6,427 nt of DNA from JBKHBQ01 sp046542305. Lineage in GTDB: Bacteria > Bacteroidota > Bacteroidia > Bacteroidales > 4484-276. How positions within the stretch are numbered: position 1 is the stretch's first letter; each line of letters begins with the position of its first letter. The notes beneath the pieces are model-generated. The model worked only from the letters and a program-made list of their open reading frames with translations. It searched no databases and had not been told where the DNA came from. A program made the position numbers and the translations under genes. This document shows positions 1 through 5,872 of this stretch, piece by piece. Location: assembly GCA_046542305.1 (NCBI GenBank), contig JBKHBQ010000226.1, positions 1-6,427 on the forward strand, written 5' to 3'.

Positions 1-75
1 GATAAAAAGTTATTGGATAAAAAGTTATTGGATAAAAAGTTATTGGATGAAAAGATATTGGTTGAAAAGTTATTT
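1..75. repeat. 15-bp tandem repeat, five units
   Basis: Five head-to-tail 15-bp units follow each other without a gap (1-15, 16-30, 31-45, 46-60, 61-75). The unit is GATAAAAAGTTATTG. Units 1 to 3 are identical, unit 4 differs at two positions and unit 5 at two to three. Divergence rises towards the right, so the array may continue to the left of the window. The period is a multiple of three, and two of the three forward frames and two reverse frames stay open through it, so openness alone does not show coding. It lies just past the 3' end of the minus-strand barrel protein gene. It could be an intergenic minisatellite or the repetitive tail of a gene entering from the left. Confidence 0.95.
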
Positions 76-84
76 GTGACATAA
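1..84 (+). CDS. possible C-terminal tail of a gene entering from the left
   Basis: Frame 1 of the plus strand is open from the window edge to a TAA at 82-84. It would encode three copies of DKKLL, then DEKIL, VEKLF and a final VT. If real, this is the repetitive, charged end of a protein whose body lies outside the window, converging on the barrel protein gene that ends at 96. Against this, the stretch is only 27 codons, it is pure tandem repeat, and frame 2 is also open (IKSYW repeats, stopping at 77-79). Changes between units are not biased to synonymous positions. No family can be recognised. I list it so that the left edge is not read as certainly intergenic. Confidence 0.2.
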   Translation, partial: DKKLLDKKLLDKKLLDEKILVEKLFVT

Positions 85-95
85 AATGTTTTCAG

Positions 96-1061
96 TTAAA
101 ACAAATTAAAAATCAGCCGGATGTAAAAATAGTAATCTGCTGCAAAATCCTTGTAGCCTTCCAGGTTGATGCGTTTCCAGTATAGTTGGAATCCGGGATC
201 GATCGAAACATCTTCGGTGAGGATGAATTTCACACCGCCGTTCAGGAAAATGCCGATGCCCAGTCCACCCTGGTAAATGGTATATTCCGTCAGATTGGTG
301 TTGGGAACATAGGGTTGATTGAGATAAGTGTTGATGAGCGTATACTGCCGGTTTCCGATCATGATGCGGTGTTCGAGCACCTGTGTGCTGTTGAGGTGGA
401 AGCCGGTTTCCACAAAGATGCTGGTATATTTTCCGGTGCGGTAAAATTTGCTGAAGCCGATGTCGATGTTCACCCGCTCCTCGATTCCGCGGATGTATCC
501 GGTACGCAGGGCCGGATCGGTGGTGTAGGTAATCGAATCGATCACCATCTGAAACACCCCGCTGGTTTTCAGCTTCACATAGTTGCTTTGGATGAAAATT
601 CCCGTAGTATTGTTGAAATTATATTTGGCATAAAATCCCGGCGAGATGGCTGCGTCGTACCTGAGATCTTCAGGATAGTAAATCCACCATTGAGAGGTAT
701 CGCCGGGAGCCACATCGTTTTCTATCCGCCAGGTCTCGTACGCTGAGGTCCAGTCTGCCGGCACTTCCGAAGGCTTTCTGATGATTTCGCGGCTGTTGAG
801 TTGCTGGCGGATCTCTTCATACCAGTATTCATTGCTGAGTACCCAGTCGATGTTGTTTTCATTACCCGGCACGCCGCTGTAAAACGCCGCCGTGTTTTTA
901 TTGGCCAGGTACATGCCCATGTTGATGCCGAAACGCCAGCCCGTTAAATTATACTCCGACCAGTTGCGCTCCTCGGGAGTGAATTTCTGATATTCGGCCT
1001 GTGCAAATCCGGCAGGAGTCAAAAGCAGCAGAAGTACAGCAATGTTAAGAAGTTTCTTCAT
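96..1061 (-). CDS. outer-membrane beta-barrel protein, unknown role
   Basis: The 321-residue product starts with a clear Sec signal peptide: MKK, a leucine-rich core at about residues 8-14, and a likely cleavage after AQA near residue 22. From about residue 138 to the end the sequence alternates polar and hydrophobic or aromatic residues in segments that look like beta strands, broken by turns rich in N, G and D. It ends in FNLF, and a terminal phenylalanine is typical of outer-membrane barrels. This suggests an outer-membrane protein of the general PorT/OmpA-barrel type found in Bacteroidota, but I cannot assign a family or ligand. Residues about 65-135 form an insertion unusually rich in tryptophan and tyrosine, perhaps an extracellular loop or a plug. 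There is no OmpA-like peptidoglycan-binding domain. It is transcribed divergently from galK, with a perfect -7 box just upstream and no strong Shine-Dalgarno. Confidence 0.8.
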   Translation of the reverse strand: MKKLLNIAVLLLLLTPAGFAQAEYQKFTPEERNWSEYNLTGWRFGINMGMYLANKNTAAFYSGVPGNENNIDWVLSNEYWYEEIRQQLNSREIIRKPSEVPADWTSAYETWRIENDVAPGDTSQWWIYYPEDLRYDAAISPGFYAKYNFNNTTGIFIQSNYVKLKTSGVFQMVIDSITYTTDPALRTGYIRGIEERVNIDIGFSKFYRTGKYTSIFVETGFHLNSTQVLEHRIMIGNRQYTLINTYLNQPYVPNTNLTEYTIYQGGLGIGIFLNGGVKFILTEDVSIDPGFQLYWKRINLEGYKDFAADYYFYIRLIFNLF

Positions 1062-1086
1062 AAATTTCTTTGTTCGGTTCTATTCA

Positions 1087-1094
1087 CAAAAATA
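1087..1094 (-). promoter_or_regulatory. Bacteroidota -7 box for the barrel protein gene
   Basis: Read on the minus strand this is TATTTTTG, an exact match to the Bacteroidota -7 consensus TAnnTTTG. Transcription would start near 1080, giving a leader of about 20 nt before the ATG at 1061. No convincing TTTG appears at the -33 position, which in this group is the weaker element. Confidence 0.5.
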
Positions 1095-1190
1095 GCTTTT
1101 TTTGCATACCGCTTAATATCCCATGCCGGTGTCGATCATTTCATCAATTACAAAATTAATAACACCTATACCTGAATTATCAACAGATGT

Positions 1191-1221
1191 TTTTATCCGA
1201 AACATTTTAATTGTAGTTTAG
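1191..1221 (+). promoter_or_regulatory. candidate galK promoter
   Basis: TAGTTTAG at 1214-1221 matches the Bacteroidota -7 consensus TAnnTTTG with one mismatch. TTTT at 1191-1194 lies 19 nt upstream, where TTTG is expected. The predicted transcription start is near 1228. If correct, the alternative GTG start of galK at 1221 would lie upstream of the mRNA, which favours the ATG at 1242. Confidence 0.3.
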
Positions 1222-1232
1222 TGCTTTCAATC

Positions 1233-1238
1233 AGGAGG
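1233..1238 (+). promoter_or_regulatory. strong Shine-Dalgarno of galK, decides the start
   Basis: AGGAGG lies three bases before the ATG at 1242. The spacing is short, but this is the only full consensus Shine-Dalgarno directly ahead of a start codon in the window. It lies inside the reading frame if GTG 1221 were used, so it argues for initiation at 1242. Confidence 0.6.
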
Positions 1239-1241
1239 AAC

Positions 1242-2405
1242 ATGAACCGTGAACAATTAAAATCTTCATTTGCAGAACGATTTGGAGCCTCTTCGGGTGC
1301 GTTGCCGGTGTATTTCTCGCCGGGGCGGGTGAACCTGATCGGCGAACATACCGACTACAACAACGGATATGTGCTTCCCTGCGCCCTGACTTTTGGCACT
1401 TATCTGTTGATCAGGAAAAACCAGACGACCCGCATCACACTGGCTTCCGAAAATTTTGAAGAGGTATTTGAGCTGTCGCTCGATGAGATTCACCAAAAAC
1501 AGGCCGATAAATGGATCAATTACCCGCTTGGCGTGATCGATCAACTGAGGAAACACGGACTGGAACCGGAGGGAGTGGATCTGCTGTTTTACGGCAACAT
1601 TCCCAACAGCGCCGGACTGTCCTCGTCGGCGTCCATCGAAATGGTGACGGCTTTTGCACTGAATGACATGTATGCTCTTGGATTGCCGCAGACCGAACTG
1701 GTGAAGCTTTCGCAAAAAGCTGAAAATGAATTTGTGGGGGTGAATTGCGGCATCATGGATCAATTTGCCGTGGGAATGGGCGAAAAAAACCGGGCTGTTT
1801 TCCTGGATTGCGGTACACTCGAATATGAATTGATCCCGCTCCACCTGGAAGGTCATAAACTGGTAATTGCAAATACCAGCAAATCGCGCGGACTCGCGGA
1901 TTCGAAATACAACGAAAGGGTGAGCGAGTGCCGTAAAGCCATGGATTATCTGCGCAAAGCGAAAAATATCGACAGCCTCAGCGACCTCACCTACCAGGAA
2001 TTTACCGAAATCAAACACCTCATTCCCGATATTACCATAAGAAAAAGAGCCAAGCATGTGATCTCCGAAAATCAGCGCGTGCTGGATGCGGTGGAAGCGC
2101 TCCGACAGGGGAACCTTCGATTGTTTGGTAAGCTGATGAACGCCTCCCACAACTCCCTTCGCTATGATTATGAAGTGACAGGCGCCGAACTGGATGCGAT
2201 GGTGGAAGCGGCCAGGCAGTCGGATGGCGTACGGGGCGCCCGCATGACCGGCGCCGGATTCGGAGGGTGCGCGGTCGCCCTGGTGCAGCAAGAGGCGGTG
2301 GAGAATTTCATTCAGGAGGTGGGGGAAAAGTACACCGGAAAAACCGGCCTGAAGGCTGAATTTTATATTTCGGAAATCGGCAACGGGACTATGCGGCTGG
2401 AGTAA
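1242..2405 (+). CDS. galK: galactokinase
   Basis: Galactokinase phosphorylates alpha-D-galactose with ATP to galactose 1-phosphate, the entry to the Leloir pathway, in the cytoplasm. All three GHMP-kinase motifs are present. The galactokinase signature GRVNLIGEHTDY is at residues 28-39, with R29, E35, H36 and D38 in the sugar site. The ATP loop PNSAGLSSSAS is at 121-131. Motif 3, GARMTGAGFGGCAVAL, is at 332-347. The catalytic aspartate is D173 in CGIMDQF. With the ATG at 1242 the protein has 387 residues, close to the E. coli enzyme at about 382. An in-frame GTG at 1221 would add seven residues (MLSIRRN) but would place the Shine-Dalgarno and the likely transcription start inside the gene. 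No frameshift or missing residue is seen. The PPK2 gene follows after 29 bp on the same strand, so co-transcription is likely. galT, galE and galM are not in the window. Confidence 0.97.
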   Translation: MNREQLKSSFAERFGASSGALPVYFSPGRVNLIGEHTDYNNGYVLPCALTFGTYLLIRKNQTTRITLASENFEEVFELSLDEIHQKQADKWINYPLGVIDQLRKHGLEPEGVDLLFYGNIPNSAGLSSSASIEMVTAFALNDMYALGLPQTELVKLSQKAENEFVGVNCGIMDQFAVGMGEKNRAVFLDCGTLEYELIPLHLEGHKLVIANTSKSRGLADSKYNERVSECRKAMDYLRKAKNIDSLSDLTYQEFTEIKHLIPDITIRKRAKHVISENQRVLDAVEALRQGNLRLFGKLMNASHNSLRYDYEVTGAELDAMVEAARQSDGVRGARMTGAGFGGCAVALVQQEAVENFIQEVGEKYTGKTGLKAEFYISEIGNGTMRLE

Positions 2406-2434
2406 ATCAAATTTTTCATGCAAACGTGTAAACA

Positions 2435-3283
2435 ATGGGAAAATCGAAAAAGAAACACAAAAACAACCATCACGAACACGGGCAAAAACAAGATCACAGC
2501 ATTACCGAAAAGCTGGATTATGCTTTTTACGAGAAGGAACTGCGTAAGCTTCAGATCGAACTGGTGAAGCTGCAGGAATGGATTAAGCAGGAGGGGCTGA
2601 AGGTGGTGGTCATCTTCGAGGGGCGCGATGCGGCCGGTAAGGGCGGCACCATCAAGCGGATCATTCAGAGCCTCAATCCGCGTATCTGCCGCGTGGTGGC
2701 GCTGGGAACACCTACCGAGCGCGAAAAATCCCAATGGTATTTCCAGCGTTATGTTCCCCATCTTCCTGCCTCCGGCGAAATGGTGCTCTTCGACAGGAGC
2801 TGGTACAACCGCGCCGGCGTGGAGCGTGTAATGGGTTTCTGCACCGAAGACGAGTACTGGGAATTCCTGCGGTCGTGCCCCAATTTCGAGCGGATGCTCA
2901 TCCGCTCGGGCATCGTACTGATAAAATATTGGTTTTCGGTGAGCGTGGAAGAACAGGAGCGCAGGTTTCAGGCACGCATCAACGACCCCACAAAGCGTTG
3001 GAAACTCAGCCCGATGGATCTCGATTCACGTGATAAATGGGTGGAATATTCGCGGGCAAAGGACGAAATGTTTGCCTACACCGATACCAAAGTCTGCCCC
3101 TGGTATGTGGTACCTTCGGACGACAAGAAAAAAGCCAGGCTCAACTGCATTCATCATTTGCTGAGCATGATCCCTTACGAAGACCTGACCCCGGAGCCGT
3201 TCGAACTGCCCACAAGGCCTGATGACAAAGGGTACGTGCGCCCGCCCATGGACGAACAAACATTTATTCCGGAAGTTTATTAG
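2435..3283 (+). CDS. ppk2: polyphosphate kinase 2 (PPK2 family)
   Basis: PPK2 enzymes transfer phosphate between inorganic polyphosphate and nucleotides. The single-domain class I form mainly charges NDPs to NTPs from polyphosphate and can run in reverse. The 282-residue product has one complete PPK2 domain. The Walker A GRDAAGKGG is at residues 63-71, with the conserved D65. The Walker B region VLFDRSWYNRAGVERVMGF is at 117-135, with D120 and R121. The lid module, rich in R and K, runs from about 178 to 195 (RFQARINDPTKRWKLSPMD). The length and single domain fit class I or a close relative; I cannot tell substrate preference (ADP, GDP or AMP) from sequence alone. Residues 2-21 form a lysine- and histidine-rich tail outside the catalytic core. 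The gene lies 29 bp after galK with no terminator between, and a strong terminator follows it, so the two probably share a transcript. There is no Shine-Dalgarno ahead of the ATG. Confidence 0.95.
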   Translation: MGKSKKKHKNNHHEHGQKQDHSITEKLDYAFYEKELRKLQIELVKLQEWIKQEGLKVVVIFEGRDAAGKGGTIKRIIQSLNPRICRVVALGTPTEREKSQWYFQRYVPHLPASGEMVLFDRSWYNRAGVERVMGFCTEDEYWEFLRSCPNFERMLIRSGIVLIKYWFSVSVEEQERRFQARINDPTKRWKLSPMDLDSRDKWVEYSRAKDEMFAYTDTKVCPWYVVPSDDKKKARLNCIHHLLSMIPYEDLTPEPFELPTRPDDKGYVRPPMDEQTFIPEVY

Positions 3284-3310
3284 GAAAATTCACCGGGCAG
3301 AAACACCACA

Positions 3311-3342
3311 AAAAAACTCCCCGCCGGTTGCGGGGAGCTTTT
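3311..3342 (+). terminator. intrinsic terminator after ppk2
   Basis: A perfect 8-bp GC-rich stem is formed by CTCCCCGC (3317-3324) and GCGGGGAG (3330-3337), with a 5-nt loop (CGGTT). TTTT follows at 3339-3342 after a single C. An A-tract at 3310-3316 precedes the stem, so the structure could also stop transcription arriving on the minus strand. It sits 33 bp after the ppk2 stop codon and separates the galK-ppk2 unit from the acetyltransferase gene. Confidence 0.85.
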
Positions 3343-3358
3343 GCAAGTAGTGTTTAGA

Positions 3359-3389
3359 TTTTAGTTAAACAAAGATTAACATATTTTCA
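3359..3389 (+). promoter_or_regulatory. candidate promoter of the acetyltransferase gene
   Basis: TATTTTCA at 3382-3389 partly matches the -7 consensus TAnnTTTG, and TTTT at 3359-3362 lies 19 nt upstream at the -33 position. A promoter is expected here because the preceding terminator isolates this gene. The match is weak, and the region is AT-rich enough to give such hits by chance. Confidence 0.25.
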
Positions 3390-3414
3390 ACGCAGAAAAT
3401 AAATCGAATATTTT

Positions 3415-3891
3415 ATGGAAGAGGAGAAAATTCCGGAGATTTTGATCGGCGATGCACAGAGGGCGGATAGCGGTGTGATTGCGGCTTTTCAGCATAAAAT
3501 GGCGCTTGAAACTGAAAACCTTCAACTCGATCCGGCTACGCTTGAAGCTGGCGTAAAGGCTGTTTTCGACCATCCCGAACTGGGCCGCTATTTTGTTGCG
3601 AAAGCTAATAACAGGATCATCGCCAGCATGATGACCACCTACGAATGGAGCGACTGGCGCAATGCATCGGTGTGGTGGCTGCAATCGGTTTATGTGCTGC
3701 CTGAATATCGCGGAACGGGAGTTTTCAGAAAGCTATATGATCACGTCAGGGAACTGGCCCGTGACCAAAAGCAGGTGGCCGGCGTCAGGCTGTATGTGGA
3801 CAAGCGCAATGTGCAGGCACAAAAAGTTTACGAAGCCGTGGGAATGGACGGCGAGCACTACCGCGTTTTCGAATGGATGAAGGAGGGGTGA
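3415..3891 (+). CDS. GNAT family N-acetyltransferase
   Basis: The 158-residue protein has the GNAT fold expected of an enzyme that moves an acetyl group from acetyl-CoA to an amine. Motif A is YVLPEYRGTGVF at residues 93-104, with the R-G-x-G turn that binds the CoA pyrophosphate; the usual final G/A of Q/RxxGxG/A is F104. Motif B follows, with N132, A135 and VYEAVGM at 138-144, a typical N-x-x-A-x-x-x-Y-x-x-x-G-M end. The N-terminal 60 residues are the variable acceptor side (helices alpha1-alpha2). The acceptor cannot be predicted: small molecule, antibiotic or protein N-terminus are all possible. It stands alone between a terminator and the toxin-antitoxin pair, so its context gives no further hint. 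The ATG has no Shine-Dalgarno, as is common in this phylum. Confidence 0.88.
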   Translation: MEEEKIPEILIGDAQRADSGVIAAFQHKMALETENLQLDPATLEAGVKAVFDHPELGRYFVAKANNRIIASMMTTYEWSDWRNASVWWLQSVYVLPEYRGTGVFRKLYDHVRELARDQKQVAGVRLYVDKRNVQAQKVYEAVGMDGEHYRVFEWMKEG

Positions 3892-3905
3892 AACCAGTAA
3901 ATTAT

Positions 3906-3913
3906 TAAATTTG
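3906..3913 (+). promoter_or_regulatory. candidate -7 box for the toxin-antitoxin operon
   Basis: TAAATTTG is a perfect match to TAnnTTTG and lies 53 bp before the antitoxin ATG, giving a leader of about 47 nt. A second candidate, TATTTATG at 3945-3952, has one mismatch, with TTTT about 19 nt upstream, and would give an almost leaderless message. I cannot choose between them. The 75-bp gap upstream of the antitoxin is where an autoregulated promoter is expected. Confidence 0.3.
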
Positions 3914-3966
3914 TAAAGCAACTTTTTCGTAATAAGGCGGTTAATATTTATGTAAACTATTGAGCA

Positions 3967-4185
3967 ATGACAATACTAACGGGCACATACTTTAATGGCG
4001 AATTAAAGCTGGATCAGGAATTTTGTCCTGAAAAGCCAGTAAAAGTCAGGGTAATCATTGAGGGTGAAAAACATGAAGATTTGAAATTATCGGATTTTTC
4101 ATTCCTTGAAACGCAGCAGGCATTGATCGATTATAAAGGCTCATTTTCAGATGAAGTAATCGAAGAAAGAAGAAAAGCCCTATGA
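3967..4185 (+). CDS. antitoxin of a VapBC-type module
   Basis: The 72-residue protein is small, and its stop codon overlaps the start of the PIN toxin (ATGA, 4182-4185), the classic arrangement for an antitoxin. Residues 1-32 (TGTYFNGELKL, then a proline turn, then VKVRVII) look like the short beta-rich N-terminal domain of the AF2212-like/DUF2281-type antitoxins, which dimerise and may bind the operon DNA. Residues about 40-72 are a charged, probably helical tail (LSDFSFLETQQAL ... SDEVIEERRKAL) that would wrap the toxin and block its active site. It should bind VapC and repress its own promoter; this is known for the family but not shown here. The family assignment rests on pattern memory and is less certain than the role. 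Confidence 0.75.
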   Translation: MTILTGTYFNGELKLDQEFCPEKPVKVRVIIEGEKHEDLKLSDFSFLETQQALIDYKGSFSDEVIEERRKAL

Positions 4186-4610
4186 TATTATTTCTTGATA
4201 CTTCCTCTTTGTTTAAGCTTTATCATAAAGAAGAGGGAACGGAGGAGCTGGTTCAATTTCTTCGTCTACAGCGGATTGAAAAAGTGATGATTTCGGAACT
4301 TACATTGGTGGAGTTCAATTCAACTATTTGGAAAAAATGTAGGACAAAAGAGTTGAACCTTCCTCAGGCCAGAATATTGATGGATGCATTTAATAGTGAT
4401 TTGCAGAAATACACAGTAATGCCTGTTTTCAATGAAATAATACAAAGGGCGAGGTTTATTATGGAAAAATACTGGGATGCAGGCCTCAGAACGCTTGATT
4501 CAATACAACTTGCATCAGTAATGGCAATAGAACCCGCTGTTGACGTTTTTTTAACAGCAGATCATGTTTTAATTGAAATTTCCAAACTTGAAAAAATTCC
4601 AAACCGCTAA
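4182..4610 (+). CDS. vapC: VapC-like PIN-domain toxin ribonuclease
   Basis: The 142-residue protein is a full-length PIN domain, the Mg2+-dependent RNase fold of VapC toxins, which cut tRNA or rRNA and stop growth when freed from the antitoxin. The four acidic metal ligands are all visible: D6 (FLDTSSL), E44 (LTLVEF), D106 (TLDSIQLA) and D127 (FLTADHVL). The LDTSSLFKLYHKEEG opening and the R/TLDSIQLA-A block are typical of the class. The active site looks intact, so the toxin is probably functional; its RNA target cannot be read from the sequence. It overlaps the antitoxin gene by 4 bp, so translation is coupled. Base composition is low in GC (about 30-40% in sampled lines) against more than 50% in galK, suggesting horizontal gain. 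No terminator is seen before the convergent gene 32 bp downstream. Confidence 0.92.
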   Translation: MILFLDTSSLFKLYHKEEGTEELVQFLRLQRIEKVMISELTLVEFNSTIWKKCRTKELNLPQARILMDAFNSDLQKYTVMPVFNEIIQRARFIMEKYWDAGLRTLDSIQLASVMAIEPAVDVFLTADHVLIEISKLEKIPNR

Positions 4611-4642
4611 TCATTTCCTGTTGTTGAGGTGGATTCAAATCG

Positions 4643-5872
4643 CTAAAATTTCACCCTTTTATTTCCACGAAATGTAAAACCATAACCGATATTTACATAC
4701 AGCGCCCGCCCGTCGATGGGATGATTGTCAATAATAACCGATCCGCTTTGATGCGGAATAAGATAGGCGATATTTACCCGCACAAACCCGTTCGACGTAG
4801 CTGCAGGCAAATACAAACTTCCTGAACCAATGCCGAACTTCCAGTCGAAAGTCACACCAAACGCATGATGGCTTTTAAGATTTACGGTCATTGGGTCCAC
4901 ATCACTGTGTTGCTCTTCCAGTCTTTCGGTTATCCACATCCAGTCAATCCCGTAGGTTGGCGTCAGGTTAATGCGTTCGGTACTGATCACCGAATATCCG
5001 GCTGAGACTTTACCATTATTCGTGCTGATTTTTTGGCCTTCATTCCAGTGATTGTTTTTGTTGGTGAATGCCTGTTGTGTTTTGCCAAACCCACCGTTGA
5101 ATTTTGAGTGGATTTTGATGCGGCTCCATTCCAGATCCAATCCCAGGCCAACCATCCCGCCATAGTTGAAATACCTTTCATAATCCTGCATATGATCTCC
5201 CCATCCGCCGGCAAGTGAAAAACCTATTGCAAATCGAGCGGGTTCATATTCGGGTGGCAGGTTCTCGCGTAAAAACCTGTTGTAGGCCGACGCCGGATAT
5301 TTCGCCACATAGCTCCTTACCTCATCAGGAATATTGATGCTGTTGGTTTTTTCGGGCCGGCATTTCGACCATTGCAATGAAAGCGACAGAAATAGTTCCA
5401 GAAAATCTTCCGTTGGGGGATCGAATGATTGCTTCGACAGGTTGTTGTACATCCGGTACTGTTGATTGCAGAAAAAACCGAGCAGCTCGCTTTCGAAATT
5501 ATACAGCGACAGATCCGCAGTGAAATAGTAAATGGACCTGAAACCCGGTGTACCATATGCTGTAATATCCTTCAGCATATTCTGAAAATCACCTGCCCAG
5601 AAATTGAACAATACCTTTTCATTTGGGTACATGATCGGGATGGTGTCGTGGTATTTTTCGGCATAGAGTTTCAGAACCTCCTTCACAAGATGTGGCTGAT
5701 CGTCCTCCAGCGACTTAAGCATGTAAGCCCGGGCTTTGTAGTAGAGCGATTCAGGCGTTTCCGGCTGGCGCGCAATTTTCATTTCGATGCTGTCCAGATT
5801 CTGCGAAAAAACCGGAAGTCCGCTTAACAGCATCACCGCGATCATCACAGTTTTCATGAGTTTCCTATTCAT
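4643..5872 (-). CDS. secreted protein, helical N-half and barrel-like C-half, unknown
   Basis: I do not recognise a named family. The 409-residue product has a signal peptide (KLMK, hydrophobic residues 9-20, cleavage near SQ at 23-24). Residues about 25-205 are charged and helical-looking, with a segment AKYPASAYNRFLREN at 190-204 that resembles the KYPxSxY stretches in helical-repeat surface proteins of Bacteroidota. Residues about 212-409 alternate hydrophobic and polar residues, are rich in glycine and aromatics (FSLAGGWG, MVGLGLDLEW, LYVNIGYGFTF) and end in RVKF, consistent with a small outer-membrane barrel. Two cysteines, C135 and C171, lie in the N-half and could form a disulfide. ATG 5872 (AGGA about 5 nt upstream) and an in-frame ATG at 5857, itself preceded by AGGAAA, are both possible starts. 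It follows the epimerase gene by 16 bp, so it is probably in the same transcript. Confidence 0.75.
   Translation of the reverse strand: MNRKLMKTVMIAVMLLSGLPVFSQNLDSIEMKIARQPETPESLYYKARAYMLKSLEDDQPHLVKEVLKLYAEKYHDTIPIMYPNEKVLFNFWAGDFQNMLKDITAYGTPGFRSIYYFTADLSLYNFESELLGFFCNQQYRMYNNLSKQSFDPPTEDFLELFLSLSLQWSKCRPEKTNSINIPDEVRSYVAKYPASAYNRFLRENLPPEYEPARFAIGFSLAGGWGDHMQDYERYFNYGGMVGLGLDLEWSRIKIHSKFNGGFGKTQQAFTNKNNHWNEGQKISTNNGKVSAGYSVISTERINLTPTYGIDWMWITERLEEQHSDVDPMTVNLKSHHAFGVTFDWKFGIGSGSLYLPAATSNGFVRVNIAYLIPHQSGSVIIDNHPIDGRALYVNIGYGFTFRGNKRVKF

Noticed and set aside
1..75. CRISPR array
   Set aside because: The 15-bp units are directly adjacent with no spacers and no cas genes are nearby, so this is a simple tandem repeat.
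87..103. Possible hairpin TGTTTT-CAGTT-AAAACA over the stop of the first barrel protein gene
   Set aside because: The stem is only 6 bp with just two G-C-type closing pairs at most, and no T-tract follows on the minus strand; too weak to call a terminator.
186..746. Plus-strand 186-codon open frame opposite the first barrel protein gene
   Set aside because: It lies antisense to a gene with a good signal peptide and barrel pattern. Its own product has no signal, motif or ribosome site, so it is a shadow frame.
1266..2435. Minus-strand 389-codon open frame opposite galK
   Set aside because: galK shows all three GHMP motifs in the other direction. The antisense product is rich in H, F and Q with no domain, as expected of a mirror frame.
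2363..2761. Minus-strand 132-codon frame over the galK/ppk2 junction
   Set aside because: It overlaps the PPK2 Walker A region in antisense and has no recognisable motif.
3899..3912. Short inverted repeat AAATT/AATTT upstream of the antitoxin gene, as an operator
   Set aside because: Five AT-only base pairs in an AT-rich spacer are expected by chance; no second copy or longer palindrome supports it.
4611..4642. Bidirectional terminator between the toxin gene and the convergent 409-aa gene
   Set aside because: I looked for a stem with a T-tract in the 32-bp gap and its edges and found only a 4-bp GGTG/CACC match with a long loop.
5429..5827. Plus-strand 132-codon frame inside the 409-aa gene
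   Set aside because: It is antisense to a gene with signal peptide and barrel-like C-terminus, and no motif or start signal supports it.
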